The position numbers were made by a program, and so were the translations under genes. A model generated the notes under the pieces. It made no database searches, had not been told where the DNA came from, and saw nothing but the letters and a program-made list of their open reading frames with translations. From the NCBI RefSeq assembly GCF_013415115.1, contig NZ_JACCDD010000003.1, positions 124,001 to 188,000 of the forward strand: a stretch of DNA of 64,000 nucleotides, in the 5' to 3' direction. The stretch is from Vreelandella zhaodongensis (GTDB lineage: Bacteria; Pseudomonadota; Gammaproteobacteria; Pseudomonadales; Halomonadaceae). Positions 1-9,693 of this stretch are shown piece after piece; positions within the stretch are counted from its first letter, which is position 1, and each line of letters starts with the position of its first letter.

Positions 1-622
1 TTAACTGGCGCACCCCCGCTTCATGCAGGTGGCGCGCTACCAACTCAATGGTTTCTCCCGCACCAATTAATAGCGCTCGGGCACGGCTGAAGTCATCAAA
101 AATGCGGCTCGCCATACTGACGGCAGCATACGCCACCGACACTGGATTTTTGCCAATGCCTGTTTCTGTACGCACTTGCTTGGCCACCGCAAAGGTATGC
201 TGGAATAGCCGCTCAAGTTCGCCACCCAGACCATTGGCTTGGCGCGCTTGCTGATAAGCTTCTTTCAATTGGCCAAGTATTTGCGGCTCGCCCAACACCA
301 TTGAGTCAAGCCCAACGGCAACGCGCATCAGGTGTCGTGCGGCATCGTTATCAAGATAATGGTAGGCACAGCGGGCAAGATCCTCGACGCGCAAATTATG
401 AAAGCGTCCAAGCCAGTCTAAGACCGCTTGCTCTCCAGCGGCATCCGTCACGCAATAGAGCTCAGTCCGGTTGCACGTTGAAAGCACCGCCGCTTCGCTA
501 ATTTGTGGCAGGCCACGCAGCTGTGCCAACGCACTTTCTAATTGCGTTGGCGTAAAGGCAACCTGCTCGCGTACGGCCACGCTGGCGGTACGGTGATTTA
601 TTCCCAGGGCAAGAAGCGTCAT
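1..622 (-). CDS. hemA: glutamyl-tRNA reductase (N-terminal part)
   Basis: HemA reduces glutamyl-tRNA(Glu) to glutamate-1-semialdehyde, the first committed step of the C5 tetrapyrrole pathway, in the cytoplasm. About 207 N-terminal codons are visible; the gene runs out of the window at its 3' end. The protein starts [17 protein letters not shown] and carries the family signature STCNRTE with the catalytic cysteine at residue 50. It reaches the start of the NADPH-binding domain (LIGAGET, near residue 190). It is divergent from the TPR lipoprotein-lolB-ispE operon, the usual hemA/lolB arrangement in gammaproteobacteria. The ATG at 622 is chosen because the family motif GINHRT lies right after it. 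Confidence 0.96.
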   Translation of the reverse strand, partial: MTLLALGINHRTASVAVREQVAFTPTQLESALAQLRGLPQISEAAVLSTCNRTELYCVTDAAGEQAVLDWLGRFHNLRVEDLARCAYHYLDNDAARHLMRVAVGLDSMVLGEPQILGQLKEAYQQARQANGLGGELERLFQHTFAVAKQVRTETGIGKNPVSVAYAAVSMASRIFDDFSRARALLIGAGETIELVARHLHEAGVRQL

Positions 623-851
623 GCGTTATGCGTCTTCGCTAGTGGATCGGTCGTCACGTTATTTGTCGATCTGAATGTCGGGAGCCTGCTAAAGCAAGTC
701 TGAGAAGCGGCTCAGCATAATGAATTGCGCCGCCCTATCTATTTTCAAGGAGTAATATTCTACCACAGCACAGCATGTTCTGGCGCACACCACTTTGCCG
801 CAGGCATCCAAGCCGCTATGCTGAACACTCGGCCACCTGATCGAGAATCGC
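623..851. promoter_or_regulatory. hemA / TPR-lipoprotein divergent intergenic region
   Basis: This 229-base region separates two divergent genes and must hold both promoters. I could not settle convincing -35/-10 pairs. A possible -10-like TAATAT lies in the AT-rich part near 752-757 on the plus strand. No strong inverted repeat is evident. Confidence 0.35.
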
Positions 852-2645
852 ATGCCTCTTCGCGCGACACTACTGGGTTACCCTCTATCACTATTGGGTT
901 TCCCCCTTTTACCCTTGGCCACCACGCTATTACTGAGCGGCTGTCAGCTTTCGCCCTCATTCAATAATGGCGGATCGGAGGCTCTTACACGCGACCCCAT
1001 GCTCTCAGCACCGCCAATTACCCGCGGGCTTGACGCGGCGGGGTTGCGTACACTGCTTGCTGCAGAGTTAGCAGGCCAGAGAGGAGATTACCGTTTAGCC
1101 GGCCAGGGCTACCTGGAAGCCGCCAAACGGTACAACACGCCCGCACTAGCCGAGCGCGCCACATTTGCCGCACGGTTCGGCAGTGACATAGCGCTAATGG
1201 AAGCATCCGCACTACGCTGGCGCGAGCTCGCCCCACAGGCGGAGCTGCCTAACCGGCTGCTGGCAACGCTCTCTTTACAGCGCGGTGACTGGCTCGACAG
1301 CCTGGAACAACGCCTGGCCATTACCCAAGCAGATGGTAATGGTGAAATAGCGGCGTTTTCTGAGGTCGCCGTGGCTGAAGAGGCTCCTTTGAGCTTACTG
1401 ATTCAGCCACTGCGCGCGTTCATAGACCAACCTAGCGCCCAGCAGTATGAGTTTTATGCGGATGCTTTGCTTGGCGCCGCATTGATTGAAGCAGCACTTG
1501 GCAATACGCGCCTTGCCCAGCAACATCTAGACCAAGTGGCCCAGCGTGAGCCCGAGTCCGCCTCTTTATGGCTTGCTAAGGCACGCTTGGCGCTAGAGGC
1601 AAAAGACCACCGGGGGGCACAACGGGCTGCTCGACAGGGATTGCGACTAGCCCCCGATGACGTTCGCTTTATTCTAATGCTGGCCCAGGCGGAAATTCGC
1701 CTCAACAATATTGCCGCCGCAGAAGAGCAGACTGACGCGCTGCTTGACAGCCATGGCGGCAATGAAGAACTGCGTATTGCATTGGCTCAGCTGTACTTAG
1801 AAGAAGGCCACGACGCCCCTGCCTTTAGGCTGCTGCAACCACTCATCGGACAACCGGTCGTGCCCGACCTTGCCTATTATCTACTCGGGGCTATCGCTCA
1901 ATCTCAGGACGAAGTTGATAACGCGCTTCTCTATTATCGGCAAGTACGCGACGGAAGCGAATTTCTCCCTGCCCGTGCAGCCGCTGCGCGTATGCTCATC
2001 GACCACGATCGCCTGTTAGATGCCCGCGCCATGTTGCGCATTGAGCGTATGCGTCATGACGCTTACTTTGACCAGCTTGTCATGCTGGAAATACAGCTAC
2101 TGGATGAACTCAGCCTGTATGAAGATGCCACGAACCTTCTCAACAGAGAGATTACACGCACGCCAGATGACACCAGCCTGCTTTACCTCCGCGCAATGCG
2201 CGCCTGGGAAATGGGCGACTTTGATGGTATGGAGCAAGATCTCAGCCACATTTTACGCATCGAACCTGACCATGCAAATGCGCTGAATGCCCTTGGCTAT
2301 ACATTGGCAGACCTTAACGTACCAGGTCGCCTTGAAGAGGCTCGCGACCTGATTGAGCGCGCCTACGAAGCCGACCCTAACAATCCAGCAATACTCGATA
2401 GCATGGGCTGGGTCTACTTCCGCCTAGGCAAAACGGAAGAAGCACTCGCGTGGTTAGAGAGTGCTTATGCACAAATGCCAGACCAAGAAATTGGCGCGCA
2501 TTTAGCCGAGGTTCTCCATACGTTAGGACGTAGCGATGAAGCACGGCAGCTGATCGAGCGAATTCTCTTACGCGTCAACCATCATCCACAAATTGATGAT
2601 TTACTTGAACGCCATCCTGAACTAACGCCGCCAAGCACGCCCTAA
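852..2645 (+). CDS. TPR-repeat outer-membrane lipoprotein
   Basis: The 597-residue protein has a signal peptide ending in a lipobox, LLSGC, with the lipidated cysteine at residue 31. It therefore very probably sits in the outer membrane facing the periplasm. The rest is alanine- and leucine-rich helical repeat sequence. Tetratricopeptide repeats are clearest near the C-terminus, for example ALNALGYTLADL and ILDSMGWVYFRLGKTEEAL. Proteins of this kind are found between hemA and lolB in pseudomonads and relatives, but I do not know a defined substrate or reaction. It is followed after 55 bases by lolB and probably forms an operon with lolB and ispE. The ribosome binding site before the ATG is weak, so a slightly different start is possible. 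Confidence 0.88.
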   Translation: MPLRATLLGYPLSLLGFPLLPLATTLLLSGCQLSPSFNNGGSEALTRDPMLSAPPITRGLDAAGLRTLLAAELAGQRGDYRLAGQGYLEAAKRYNTPALAERATFAARFGSDIALMEASALRWRELAPQAELPNRLLATLSLQRGDWLDSLEQRLAITQADGNGEIAAFSEVAVAEEAPLSLLIQPLRAFIDQPSAQQYEFYADALLGAALIEAALGNTRLAQQHLDQVAQREPESASLWLAKARLALEAKDHRGAQRAARQGLRLAPDDVRFILMLAQAEIRLNNIAAAEEQTDALLDSHGGNEELRIALAQLYLEEGHDAPAFRLLQPLIGQPVVPDLAYYLLGAIAQSQDEVDNALLYYRQVRDGSEFLPARAAAARMLIDHDRLLDARAMLRIERMRHDAYFDQLVMLEIQLLDELSLYEDATNLLNREITRTPDDTSLLYLRAMRAWEMGDFDGMEQDLSHILRIEPDHANALNALGYTLADLNVPGRLEEARDLIERAYEADPNNPAILDSMGWVYFRLGKTEEALAWLESAYAQMPDQEIGAHLAEVLHTLGRSDEARQLIERILLRVNHHPQIDDLLERHPELTPPSTP

Positions 2646-2700
2646 CCCCCCACTGTTTATAATGAATACTTTTACGCTGCAATGACATGGAGCCCTGTAT

Positions 2701-3354
2701 ATGTTGACCACATTACTACCCACGAAACGATTAACGCTATCTTCCCGCACCCTCCGCTTATGGGTGGTCGGCACGGCACTACTTGCCCTTGCCGGTTGTG
2801 CCAGCCAAGCACCGATTGACGAAGGTGGCCGCCAGGCGGGCCAGTGGGAGCGCCAGCAAGCAGACGTTGAAGCGTTTGACACATGGACATTGGTGGGTAA
2901 AGCGGGGCTTCGTACTCCTCAGGAAAACACCAGTGCCAACCTGGACTGGAACCAGCACCCGCATTACTTCCGCATGCTCATAAGTGGTCCTTTTGGGGGC
3001 GGCCGCAACGTCCTAGAAGGTCGCGAGGGACGCTTTTCACTAACCAATAGTGACGGCCGTTTCGAAGCGGAAACCCCAGAAGCATTAATGGAAGAGCAGT
3101 TAGGCTGGGCACTGCCTGTAAGCGCCATGCCTGACTGGGTGCGCGGCCTGCCAGGGGATCATGCCAGCTATCATTTGGAAACAGATGAACTAGGCTTCCC
3201 TAGCTTCCTCCAGCAGGATGGCTGGGATATCGACTATCGCGATTGGGAACAAGTCGAAGGCATGTGGCTCCCTCGTCGCTTGGTGATGACGTATGGCGAT
3301 GTGCGCATTACGCTGGTCGTGAATCAGTGGCAAGCGTCTAACCGAGATTCATAA
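2701..3354 (+). CDS. lolB: outer-membrane lipoprotein receptor LolB
   Basis: LolB accepts lipoproteins from the periplasmic carrier LolA and inserts them in the outer membrane. The 217-residue protein has a lipoprotein signal (LLALAGCAS, lipidated Cys 33). A LolB-type beta-barrel follows, including FDTWTLVGKAGLRTP near residue 60 and the RMLISGPFGGG strand near residue 97, plus a C-terminal PRRLVMTYGDVRITLVVNQW strand pair. Length matches the family (about 200). It lies between the TPR lipoprotein and ispE, as usual for hemA-lolB-ispE loci. Confidence 0.95.
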   Translation: MLTTLLPTKRLTLSSRTLRLWVVGTALLALAGCASQAPIDEGGRQAGQWERQQADVEAFDTWTLVGKAGLRTPQENTSANLDWNQHPHYFRMLISGPFGGGRNVLEGREGRFSLTNSDGRFEAETPEALMEEQLGWALPVSAMPDWVRGLPGDHASYHLETDELGFPSFLQQDGWDIDYRDWEQVEGMWLPRRLVMTYGDVRITLVVNQWQASNRDS

Positions 3355-3371
3355 GTTAATAGTGAGCCTGC

Positions 3372-4226
3372 ATGTCCACCGCCTCAGTCACACTTCCAGC
3401 GCCTGCCAAGCTAAACCGCATGCTGCACATCGTGGGCCGTCGTGAAGACGGCTACCACGAGTTACAGACGATTTTTCAGATGATCGACCTGTGCGACCAA
3501 CTCAGTTTTACGCCAAGACGTGACGGTGTTATTACTCTGACTCATCAAATAAACGGGGTTGCGCAGGACGAAAACCTAGTCGTACGAGCGGCTCGCTTGC
3601 TTCAGCAGGTTAGCGGCACCACGATGGGCGCATCTATTACCATCAACAAACAACTGCCTATGGGTGGTGGCCTCGGAGGGGGAAGCTCGAATGCAGCGAC
3701 CACGCTGGCCGGGTTAAACCACCTATGGAAACTTGATTTGAACAATACCGCACTTACTGAACTAGGATTAACCTTAGGAGCAGATGTTCCGGTATTTATT
3801 CACGGCCACAGCGCCTGGGCTGAAGGAGTGGGCGAAAAACTGACGTCAATCACGCTGGATACCCCGTGGTTTGTTGTCATTCATCCCCGTGTCAGCGTCT
3901 CAACACCCGCAATCTTCCAAGACTCAGAATTGACACGCGACAGCCTCCCCATTACTATGGCGCGCGCACTGCAGGGGGGAGCGCCGGAGTGGCGCAACGA
4001 CTGCGAAGCCATCGTCAAAAAACGCTATCCGCCAATTGCGGAAGCCCTTGACTGGCTCGCGCAGCATGCACCTAGCCAGCTGACCGGTACTGGCGCCTGC
4101 TTGTTTGCGGCTTTTGAGTCACAGCAAGCCGCACAAGCCGTCGCTAAATTAGCTAGTCAGCATTGGCGCTCGTGGGTAGCACGCGGGCTCAACACCTCTC
4201 CCCTACAAGATGCTCTGGGCTGCTGA
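3372..4226 (+). CDS. ispE: 4-diphosphocytidyl-2-C-methyl-D-erythritol kinase
   Basis: IspE phosphorylates CDP-ME in the non-mevalonate isoprenoid pathway. It is a GHMP kinase of 284 residues, the usual length. Visible motifs are PAPAKLNRMLHIVGRREDGYHEL at the N-terminus, the ATP-binding glycine/serine loop PMGGGLGGGSSNAA near residue 95, LGADVPVF in the middle and LTGTGACLFAAF near the C-terminus. It starts 17 bases after lolB and is followed by tRNA-Gln and prs, the classic order. The ribosome binding site is weak, so translation may be coupled to lolB. Confidence 0.97.
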   Translation: MSTASVTLPAPAKLNRMLHIVGRREDGYHELQTIFQMIDLCDQLSFTPRRDGVITLTHQINGVAQDENLVVRAARLLQQVSGTTMGASITINKQLPMGGGLGGGSSNAATTLAGLNHLWKLDLNNTALTELGLTLGADVPVFIHGHSAWAEGVGEKLTSITLDTPWFVVIHPRVSVSTPAIFQDSELTRDSLPITMARALQGGAPEWRNDCEAIVKKRYPPIAEALDWLAQHAPSQLTGTGACLFAAFESQQAAQAVAKLASQHWRSWVARGLNTSPLQDALGC

Positions 4227-4257
4227 AAGCGCCCGGTCATCGCATTAGGTTTCCTGT

Positions 4258-4332
4258 TGGGGTATCGCCAAGTGGTAAGGCACCGGTTTTTGGTATCGGC
4301 ATTCCCAGGTTCGAATCCTGGTACCCCAGCCA
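4258..4332 (+). tRNA. tRNA-Gln (UUG)
   Basis: The 75-base cloverleaf has a TGGGGTA/TACCCCA acceptor stem, T-arm GGTTCGAATCC, anticodon TTG in the loop TTTTGGT and an encoded CCA end. It lies between ispE and prs, where gammaproteobacteria commonly carry tRNA-Gln. It is probably cut from a longer transcript that continues into prs. Confidence 0.97.
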
Positions 4333-4390
4333 ACCTAATTATGATCTGCGTTTTCTCCCCTGATCCCCAACACTGCAAAGGTGGCTGCGC

Positions 4391-5332
4391 GTGTCAAAAT
4401 TGATGGTTTTCACCGGGAATGCCAACCCCGAACTCGCTCAAAAGATTGCCGAGAGCTTAGACAGCCGTATGGGTAATGCTACGGTAGGTCAATTTAGCGA
4501 CGGCGAAATCGCGGTCGAGATCAATGAGAACGTGCGTGGTAAGGATGTGTTCATCCTACAATCCACCTGTGCCCCCACGAATGACAACCTGATGGAACTG
4601 ATCCTGATGGTCGACGCCCTGCGTCGCGCCTCGGCTGCCCGTATTACGGCAGTAGTTCCCTACTTTGGTTATGCACGTCAGGATCGTCGCGTACGCTCCG
4701 CCCGCGTTCCCATTTCAGCGAAAGTCGTTGCTGACATGATGGTAAAAGCTGGCGTTGACCGCGTGATGACCATGGACCTGCATGCAGACCAGATTCAAGG
4801 TTTCTTCGACGTACCGGTTGATAACGTCTACGGCTCACCTATTTTGCTGGACGACATTGAGCGTCAGAACTATGACGATCTAGTCGTGGTGTCACCTGAC
4901 GTTGGCGGCGTTGTACGTGCACGTGCGATTGCTAAGCAGTTAAACGCTGACTTAGCCATCATTGATAAACGTCGTCCCCAGGCCAACCAGGCCCAGGTGA
5001 TGCATATTATTGGTGAAATTGAGCATCGCACTTGTGTCGTCGTCGATGACATGATTGATACCGCTGGCACGTTATGCAAAGCCGGTGAAGCGCTGAAAGC
5101 ACATGGTGCTGCACGTGTTGTTGCCTACGCAACACACCCGATTTTGTCTGGCCCAGCGGTCGACAACATCACCAACTCTGTACTGGACGAGGTTGTCGTG
5201 ACCGACACTATTCCGCTTTCAGACGTCGCCCGTCGAAGCGGAAAAATTCGCCAGTTGAGCGTTGCCGGTCTCATTGCGGAAGCTATCCGCCGAGTGAGCA
5301 ACGAAGAATCCGTCAGCGCAATGTTCCACTAA
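4391..5332 (+). CDS. prs: ribose-phosphate pyrophosphokinase
   Basis: Prs makes PRPP from ribose-5-phosphate and ATP, feeding purine, pyrimidine, NAD, histidine and tryptophan synthesis. The 313-residue protein has the class I features: N-terminal [26 protein letters not shown] near residue 37, the ATP-loop region ARQDRR near residue 97, and the PRPP-binding signature [13 protein letters not shown] near residue 217. The start is GTG at 4391 with AAAGGTGG upstream. The in-frame ATG four codons later would remove conserved N-terminal residues. Confidence 0.97.
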   Translation: MSKLMVFTGNANPELAQKIAESLDSRMGNATVGQFSDGEIAVEINENVRGKDVFILQSTCAPTNDNLMELILMVDALRRASAARITAVVPYFGYARQDRRVRSARVPISAKVVADMMVKAGVDRVMTMDLHADQIQGFFDVPVDNVYGSPILLDDIERQNYDDLVVVSPDVGGVVRARAIAKQLNADLAIIDKRRPQANQAQVMHIIGEIEHRTCVVVDDMIDTAGTLCKAGEALKAHGAARVVAYATHPILSGPAVDNITNSVLDEVVVTDTIPLSDVARRSGKIRQLSVAGLIAEAIRRVSNEESVSAMFH

Positions 5333-5364
5333 GCGCTTGACGTCACAGCCCCTACCGGGGCCCT

Positions 5365-5402
5365 GGAAACGTCGTCGTCTGGTCGCGGGCGGCGGCGTTT
5401 CC
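5365..5402 (+). promoter_or_regulatory. long hairpin in the prs-rplY intergenic leader
   Basis: Bases 5365-5379 and 5388-5402 can form a 15-pair stem (12 Watson-Crick pairs, three regularly spaced U-G wobbles) with an eight-base loop. It lies 26 bases before the rplY start and has no U-tract, so it does not look like a simple terminator. A smaller GCCCC/GGGGC hairpin sits just before it at 5348-5361. A role in L25 autoregulation or mRNA stability is inference. Confidence 0.55.
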
Positions 5403-5427
5403 TTACTTAAACTAAGAGGCAAATTCC

Positions 5428-6069
5428 ATGTCTGATTTTATCCTGAAAGCTACCGTTCGTAACGACCTGGGGAAAGGTGCGAGCCGCCGCCTGCGTCGTG
5501 CGAACCAACAAGTACCAGCGGTCGTATACGGCGGTGAAAAAGGCGCTCAGTCTATCTCTGTAGAAAAAACTGCGTTCTACAAAGCGATTGAAGACGAGTC
5601 CTTCTTCTCCTCGGTTATCAAGCTGGTTATCGAAGGCACAGAAGAGCAAGTGGTTGTTCGTGACCTGCAACGCCACCCCTTCAAGCCGCTGTTGACTCAC
5701 GCCGACTTTATGCGTGTTGACGCCACTCACGAAATCACCATCAATGTGCCGCTGCATGTCGTTGGTGAAGAGAAGTGTGTCGGCATCAAAGATCAAGGTG
5801 GCGAATTGCACACTCTGGCCAACGAAGTCGCTATCAGCTGTTTGCCGAAAGATCTTCCGGACTTCCTGGAAATTGACATCAGCAACGTCGAGCTGGGCAC
5901 CACCCTTCACCTGTCCGACCTGACCTTGCCAGCTGGCGTAACGTCAGTTGACCTGTCTCACGGTGAAGAGCACGACAACGCCATCCTAAGCATCACCAAA
6001 GTGAAAGTGCGTGGCGGTGATGAAGAAGAAGGCGACAGCGAAGGTGAAGAAGACACCAGCGCTGAGTAA
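5428..6069 (+). CDS. rplY: 50S ribosomal protein L25 (Ctc type, long form)
   Basis: L25 binds 5S rRNA in the large ribosomal subunit. At 213 residues this is the two-domain TL5/Ctc form: an N-terminal L25 domain (about residues 1-90, [23 protein letters not shown]) and a C-terminal beta domain (about 95-185). An acidic tail rich in Glu and Asp follows, which fits a halophile proteome. The ribosome binding site AGAGGCAA precedes the ATG. It sits between prs and pth, the usual order. Confidence 0.96.
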   Translation: MSDFILKATVRNDLGKGASRRLRRANQQVPAVVYGGEKGAQSISVEKTAFYKAIEDESFFSSVIKLVIEGTEEQVVVRDLQRHPFKPLLTHADFMRVDATHEITINVPLHVVGEEKCVGIKDQGGELHTLANEVAISCLPKDLPDFLEIDISNVELGTTLHLSDLTLPAGVTSVDLSHGEEHDNAILSITKVKVRGGDEEEGDSEGEEDTSAE

Positions 6070-6126
6070 GCAGTGGTTAAAGTAAGCTTTGCCAGAGGCG
6101 CTGCCAGCTGATGCTTTTCAGCGCCG

Positions 6127-6154
6127 CCCTGGGGCATGTTTACATGCCCCAGGG
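6127..6154 (+). terminator. first of two tandem hairpins after rplY
   Basis: A perfect 12-pair stem, CCCTGGGGCATG / CATGCCCCAGGG, encloses a TTTA loop. It lacks its own U-tract, but eight bases later comes a second, terminator-like hairpin. Confidence 0.6.
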
Positions 6155-6159
6155 ATGAT

Positions 6160-6192
6160 AAAATCAAGCGCTTCGGCGCTTGATTTTTTTTT
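6160..6192 (+). terminator. rho-independent terminator between rplY and pth
   Basis: A ten-pair stem AATCAAGCGC / GCGCTTGATT with a TTCG tetraloop is followed by a run of eight or more T. This probably separates prs-rplY transcription from pth. Confidence 0.88.
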
Positions 6193-6246
6193 GCGGTCTG
6201 ACGCGACGTCAAAAATTTCTCCTGGAAATTTTTTGGAGGTGGGAAA

Positions 6247-6828
6247 ATGAGCCAGGTAACGGCCATTATTGGCCTGGGCAACCCCGGTGCAGAATACGAT
6301 GCAACACGGCATAATGCGGGCTTTTGGCTTGTAGAGGCCATTGCGCGTAGTGCACATACAGAACTTCGTCCCGAAAAAAAGTTTTTAGGTCTGTATGCCA
6401 AAGCACGCATTGGCGACCATGAGCTACACCTACTTAACCCCACCACCTTTATGAATCGCAGCGGCGCTTCCGTAGCAGCGCTCGCACAGTTCTTTAAGCT
6501 CGCACCTGACAACTTATTGGTCGCTCACGATGAGCTCGACCTTCCACCAGGGCAAGCACGCTACAAAACTGGCGGTGGCCATGGCGGTCATAACGGCCTG
6601 CGAGACATCATTAGCGCCTTAGGCAACCAAAAACAGTTTCACCGAGCAAGAATTGGCATTGGCCACCCTGGGGAAGCACACCAAGTCGTTAATTATGTGC
6701 TTGGCCGGCCTGGCAAAACCGACAGGGAAGCCATTGAGAGCGCTTTGGATGCGTGCCTAGCAACGTTGCCACTCGCACTCTCTGGCGACTGGGCTAAAGC
6801 CATGAACCGCCTTCATAGCGTAAAATAG
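6247..6828 (+). CDS. pth: peptidyl-tRNA hydrolase
   Basis: Pth releases peptides from peptidyl-tRNA that drops off ribosomes. The 193-residue protein matches the family length. Motifs are IIGLGNPGAEYDATRHNAGF with the catalytic His near residue 23, PTTFMNRSG near residue 64, and VAHDELDLPPG with GGGHGGHNGLRDI near residues 93-118. A strong TTGGAGGTGGG ribosome binding site precedes the ATG. Confidence 0.98.
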   Translation: MSQVTAIIGLGNPGAEYDATRHNAGFWLVEAIARSAHTELRPEKKFLGLYAKARIGDHELHLLNPTTFMNRSGASVAALAQFFKLAPDNLLVAHDELDLPPGQARYKTGGGHGGHNGLRDIISALGNQKQFHRARIGIGHPGEAHQVVNYVLGRPGKTDREAIESALDACLATLPLALSGDWAKAMNRLHSVK

Positions 6829-6936
6829 CTGCACACTTTATAAGCACCTTTAAAATCAGGCGTTCTATCACGCCCTTTTTTCAATATTGGCAGGCGCTTC
6901 CCTTGTTGCGCTGCCCTAGCGGCCAGGAAGTAATTT

Positions 6937-8028
6937 ATGGGCTTTAACTGCGGTATCGTCGGCCTACCTAATGTAGGCAAATCCACGCTTTTTAATGCGC
7001 TGACCAAATCAGGCATTGATGCAGAAAACTTTCCGTTCTGCACCATTGAGCCTAACGTAGGCATCGTACCCATGCCTGACCCGCGCCTTGATAAGCTTGC
7101 GGAGATCGTCAAGCCTCAAAAAGTACTGCCGACCACGATGGAGTTTGTCGATATCGCAGGCTTAGTCGCTGGGGCGTCCAAAGGCGAAGGCTTAGGCAAC
7201 AAGTTCTTAGCCAATATTCGCGAAACCCAGGCTATCGCCCATGTCGTGCGCTGCTTTGATAACGACAACGTGATTCACGTCGCCAATCAGGTGGATCCGC
7301 GGGCGGATATTGAAACCATCAACCTGGAATTAGCGCTTGCCGATCTGGACACCGTCGAAAAAGCCAGCCAGCGCCTGGTGCGCTCGGTAAAAGGCGGCGA
7401 CAAAGATGCCACTGCCACCAAGGCCATTCTTGATCGCATCCAGCCGCACCTCGCTGAAGGCATGCCACTGCGCAGTTTTGGTCTTGATGAAGATGAGAAG
7501 CGACAGATTAAGAGCTTTGGCTTCTTAACGCTCAAGCCCACGATGTACATTGCCAACGTTAATGAAGATGGGTTCGAGAACAACCCCTACCTCGACATCG
7601 TCAACGAGATTGCCGCCGAAGAGGGTGCAGCAGTGGTGCCGGTATGCAACCAGCTAGAAGCTGAAATTGCCGAGCTAGATGACGAAGAGCGCAGCATGTT
7701 CCTAGCCGAAATGGGCATGGAAGAACCGGGACTCGATCGCGTTATTCGTGCAGGCTATGCCCTGCTTGGTTTGCAAACGTACTTCACTGCTGGCGTTAAA
7801 GAAGTACGCGCCTGGACAGTGAAAGAAGGAGCCAGCGCCCCGGAAGCCGCAGGCGTGATTCACACCGATTTCCAGAAAGGCTTTATCCGCGCCGAAGTCG
7901 TTGCCTATGAAGACTTTGTCTCACTTAACGGCGAACAAGGCGCTAAAGATGCTGGAAAATGGCGCTTAGAAGGCAAGGATTACATCGTCAAAGACGGTGA
8001 TGTCATCCATTTCCGCTTTAACGTCTAA
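6937..8028 (+). CDS. ychF: redox-regulated ATPase / GTPase YchF
   Basis: YchF (OLA1 family) is a universally conserved P-loop NTPase that prefers ATP and binds ribosomes. The 363-residue protein shows the G1 loop [14 protein letters not shown] at the N-terminus, G3-like [20 protein letters not shown] near residue 70, the NVNED G4-like variant near residue 207, and the C-terminal TGS domain with [14 protein letters not shown] and [13 protein letters not shown]. It follows pth by 108 bases, the common order. Confidence 0.97.
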   Translation: MGFNCGIVGLPNVGKSTLFNALTKSGIDAENFPFCTIEPNVGIVPMPDPRLDKLAEIVKPQKVLPTTMEFVDIAGLVAGASKGEGLGNKFLANIRETQAIAHVVRCFDNDNVIHVANQVDPRADIETINLELALADLDTVEKASQRLVRSVKGGDKDATATKAILDRIQPHLAEGMPLRSFGLDEDEKRQIKSFGFLTLKPTMYIANVNEDGFENNPYLDIVNEIAAEEGAAVVPVCNQLEAEIAELDDEERSMFLAEMGMEEPGLDRVIRAGYALLGLQTYFTAGVKEVRAWTVKEGASAPEAAGVIHTDFQKGFIRAEVVAYEDFVSLNGEQGAKDAGKWRLEGKDYIVKDGDVIHFRFNV

Positions 8029-8063
8029 TAAGCAACCGTTTGACAAGAAAAAGAAAGAAACAC

Positions 8064-8092
8064 TTGACGGGCGGCGGGTCCCTGAGTAATAT
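8064..8092 (+). promoter_or_regulatory. promoter of tRNA-Met
   Basis: TTGACG at 8064-8069 and TAATAT at 8087-8092 are separated by 17 bases, a near-consensus sigma-70 promoter. The GC-rich discriminator (CGCCCCCG) is typical of stringently controlled stable-RNA promoters. Confidence 0.8.
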
Positions 8093-8107
8093 TCGCCCCC
8101 GTTGAAT

Positions 8108-8184
8108 GGCTACGTAGCTCAGCTGGTTAGAGCACATCACTCATAATGATGGGGTCCCCTGTTCAAATCAGGGCGTAGCCACCA
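8108..8184 (+). tRNA. tRNA-Met (CAU, elongator)
   Basis: The 77-base cloverleaf has a GGCTACG/CGTAGCC acceptor stem, CAT anticodon in the loop CTCATAA and an encoded CCA. The paired acceptor start and strong similarity to E. coli metT identify the elongator form rather than the initiator. Confidence 0.96.
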
Positions 8185-8193
8185 CACGAATAG

Positions 8194-8229
8194 TAAAAGC
8201 CCGCTGACACAGTCAGCGGGCTTTTTTCG
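8194..8229 (+). terminator. terminator after tRNA-Met
   Basis: A stem AAAGCCCGCTGAC / GTCAGCGGGCTTT is followed by T residues. It also faces the convergent aminopeptidase gene and could work in both directions. Confidence 0.88.
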
Positions 8230-8249
8230 TTAATAAGCGACAGCAATGC

Positions 8250-9554
8250 TCAGCGCAATTCAGCACGGTTCAAAAACACCGTCAACGCCTGAGTCAAATA
8301 ATCAACATCGCGTGTTCCAGCAGTTTCACGAATAGAGTGCATAGCCCACTGAGGAAGCCCTACATCAAGGGTCGGCACGCCAACTTCTGTGGCCGTAATT
8401 GGCCCAATTGTGCTTCCACACCCCATGTCGGCTCGAGTAACAAACGACTGTACCGGGACATCCGCCTCGCGACACACATCACGGAACAGCGCCCCCGTTA
8501 CGCTATTAGTGGCATAGCGCTGATTGGCATTCACCTTGATCACTGGACCACCATTAATGGCTGGACCATGACGCTCATCGTGCTTGTCCTGGAAATTAGG
8601 GTGTAAAGCGTGGGCATTGTCGCAAGAAATCATCAGTGACGATTGAATTAACTGAATCAATGACTCTTCAGTAGCACCACCCACTTGAGCATTCAAACGC
8701 TTCAGAACGTCACCCAAGAAAGGCCCCTGAGCACCACAGGCGCTCGCACTACCCACCTCTTCATGGTCGTTAGCCACCAGTACTGCCCCTTGACTCGCAT
8801 CGCACTCCAGCAGCGCCTCCAGGCCGACAAAACATGACAGCAGGTTATCTAATCGCGCGCTAGCGATTAACTCTTGATGCAATCCCACCAACGACGGTGG
8901 CTGAACATCGTAAAACCCTAACTCGAAGTCGACCACGTCAACGGCGCGCAGGCCATGCTGCTCCTCTAGCCACTTGGCCAATAAATCATCAAGCTGAGCA
9001 CTATCACTTTGCATTAATACCGGTGACATTTGCGTCTGGGGATTAATCTCACGCCCCGCATTCACATCACGATCCATATGAATAGCTAAGCTGGGAATCA
9101 TCGCCACAGGGCGATCAACGTTTAACAACACACTTTCCAAACGGCCGTCAGCGTGGCGCACATGGACACGCCCTGCCAAGCCTAAATCGCGATCAAACCA
9201 AGGTGCCAATAACACGCCACCGTACAATTGAACGCCTAACTGCAACCAACCCGCTGCATACTGAGTAGCGTTGGGCTTCAAACGCAGCCCGGGACTATCC
9301 GTATGCGCCCCCAGCATACGCAGGCTAGCTAGCTTTCCGACCGGTAATTGAAAAGCAATAATAGATGAGTCGTTACGCGTGACGTAATAACGCTTGCCTG
9401 GCGCAAGCTGCCAGCTCGCCGTCTCCTCAAGACACTCAAAACCCGCCTGCTCCAAACGCTCTGCCATACAGCGGGTCGCATGCCATGGCGTGGGCGACTG
9501 ACGTAAAAAGTCACACAGCCTGGCTGAGCGCTCTGCGTTGAAAGCCTTGGACAT
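8250..9554 (-). CDS. apeB: M18 family aminopeptidase
   Basis: This cytoplasmic zinc aminopeptidase of the M18 (aspartyl/aminopeptidase I) family removes N-terminal residues from peptides. Motifs are LGAHTDSPGLRLKPN near residue 85 (first metal His/Asp), VANDHEEVGSASACGAQG near residue 262 (catalytic Glu-Glu), SCDNAHALHPNF near residue 312, and the C-terminal RADMGCGSTIGPI with PQWAMHSIRE. Length is 434 residues from the chosen ATG at 9554, which has GAGGA about seven bases upstream; an in-frame ATG four codons earlier lacks this. It is monocistronic, convergent with tRNA-Met and divergent from prc. Confidence 0.94.
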   Translation of the reverse strand: MSKAFNAERSARLCDFLRQSPTPWHATRCMAERLEQAGFECLEETASWQLAPGKRYYVTRNDSSIIAFQLPVGKLASLRMLGAHTDSPGLRLKPNATQYAAGWLQLGVQLYGGVLLAPWFDRDLGLAGRVHVRHADGRLESVLLNVDRPVAMIPSLAIHMDRDVNAGREINPQTQMSPVLMQSDSAQLDDLLAKWLEEQHGLRAVDVVDFELGFYDVQPPSLVGLHQELIASARLDNLLSCFVGLEALLECDASQGAVLVANDHEEVGSASACGAQGPFLGDVLKRLNAQVGGATEESLIQLIQSSLMISCDNAHALHPNFQDKHDERHGPAINGGPVIKVNANQRYATNSVTGALFRDVCREADVPVQSFVTRADMGCGSTIGPITATEVGVPTLDVGLPQWAMHSIRETAGTRDVDYLTQALTVFLNRAELR

Positions 9555-9693
9555 AGAAATCCTCATAACCGTAATGATTGAGTCTCACAGGCTAAATGAC
9601 CTGCTACAATGCTCCCTCGGCCTATGCAACTCATAGGCTATCTGCGTGTCTAGGGAAGAAGATAGTGTACACAAATCCGGGAGAGCTTGACTG

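Noticed and set aside
5407-5910. 167-codon minus-strand ORF opposite rplY
   Set aside because: It is a shadow of the confident L25 frame with no homology that I recognise.
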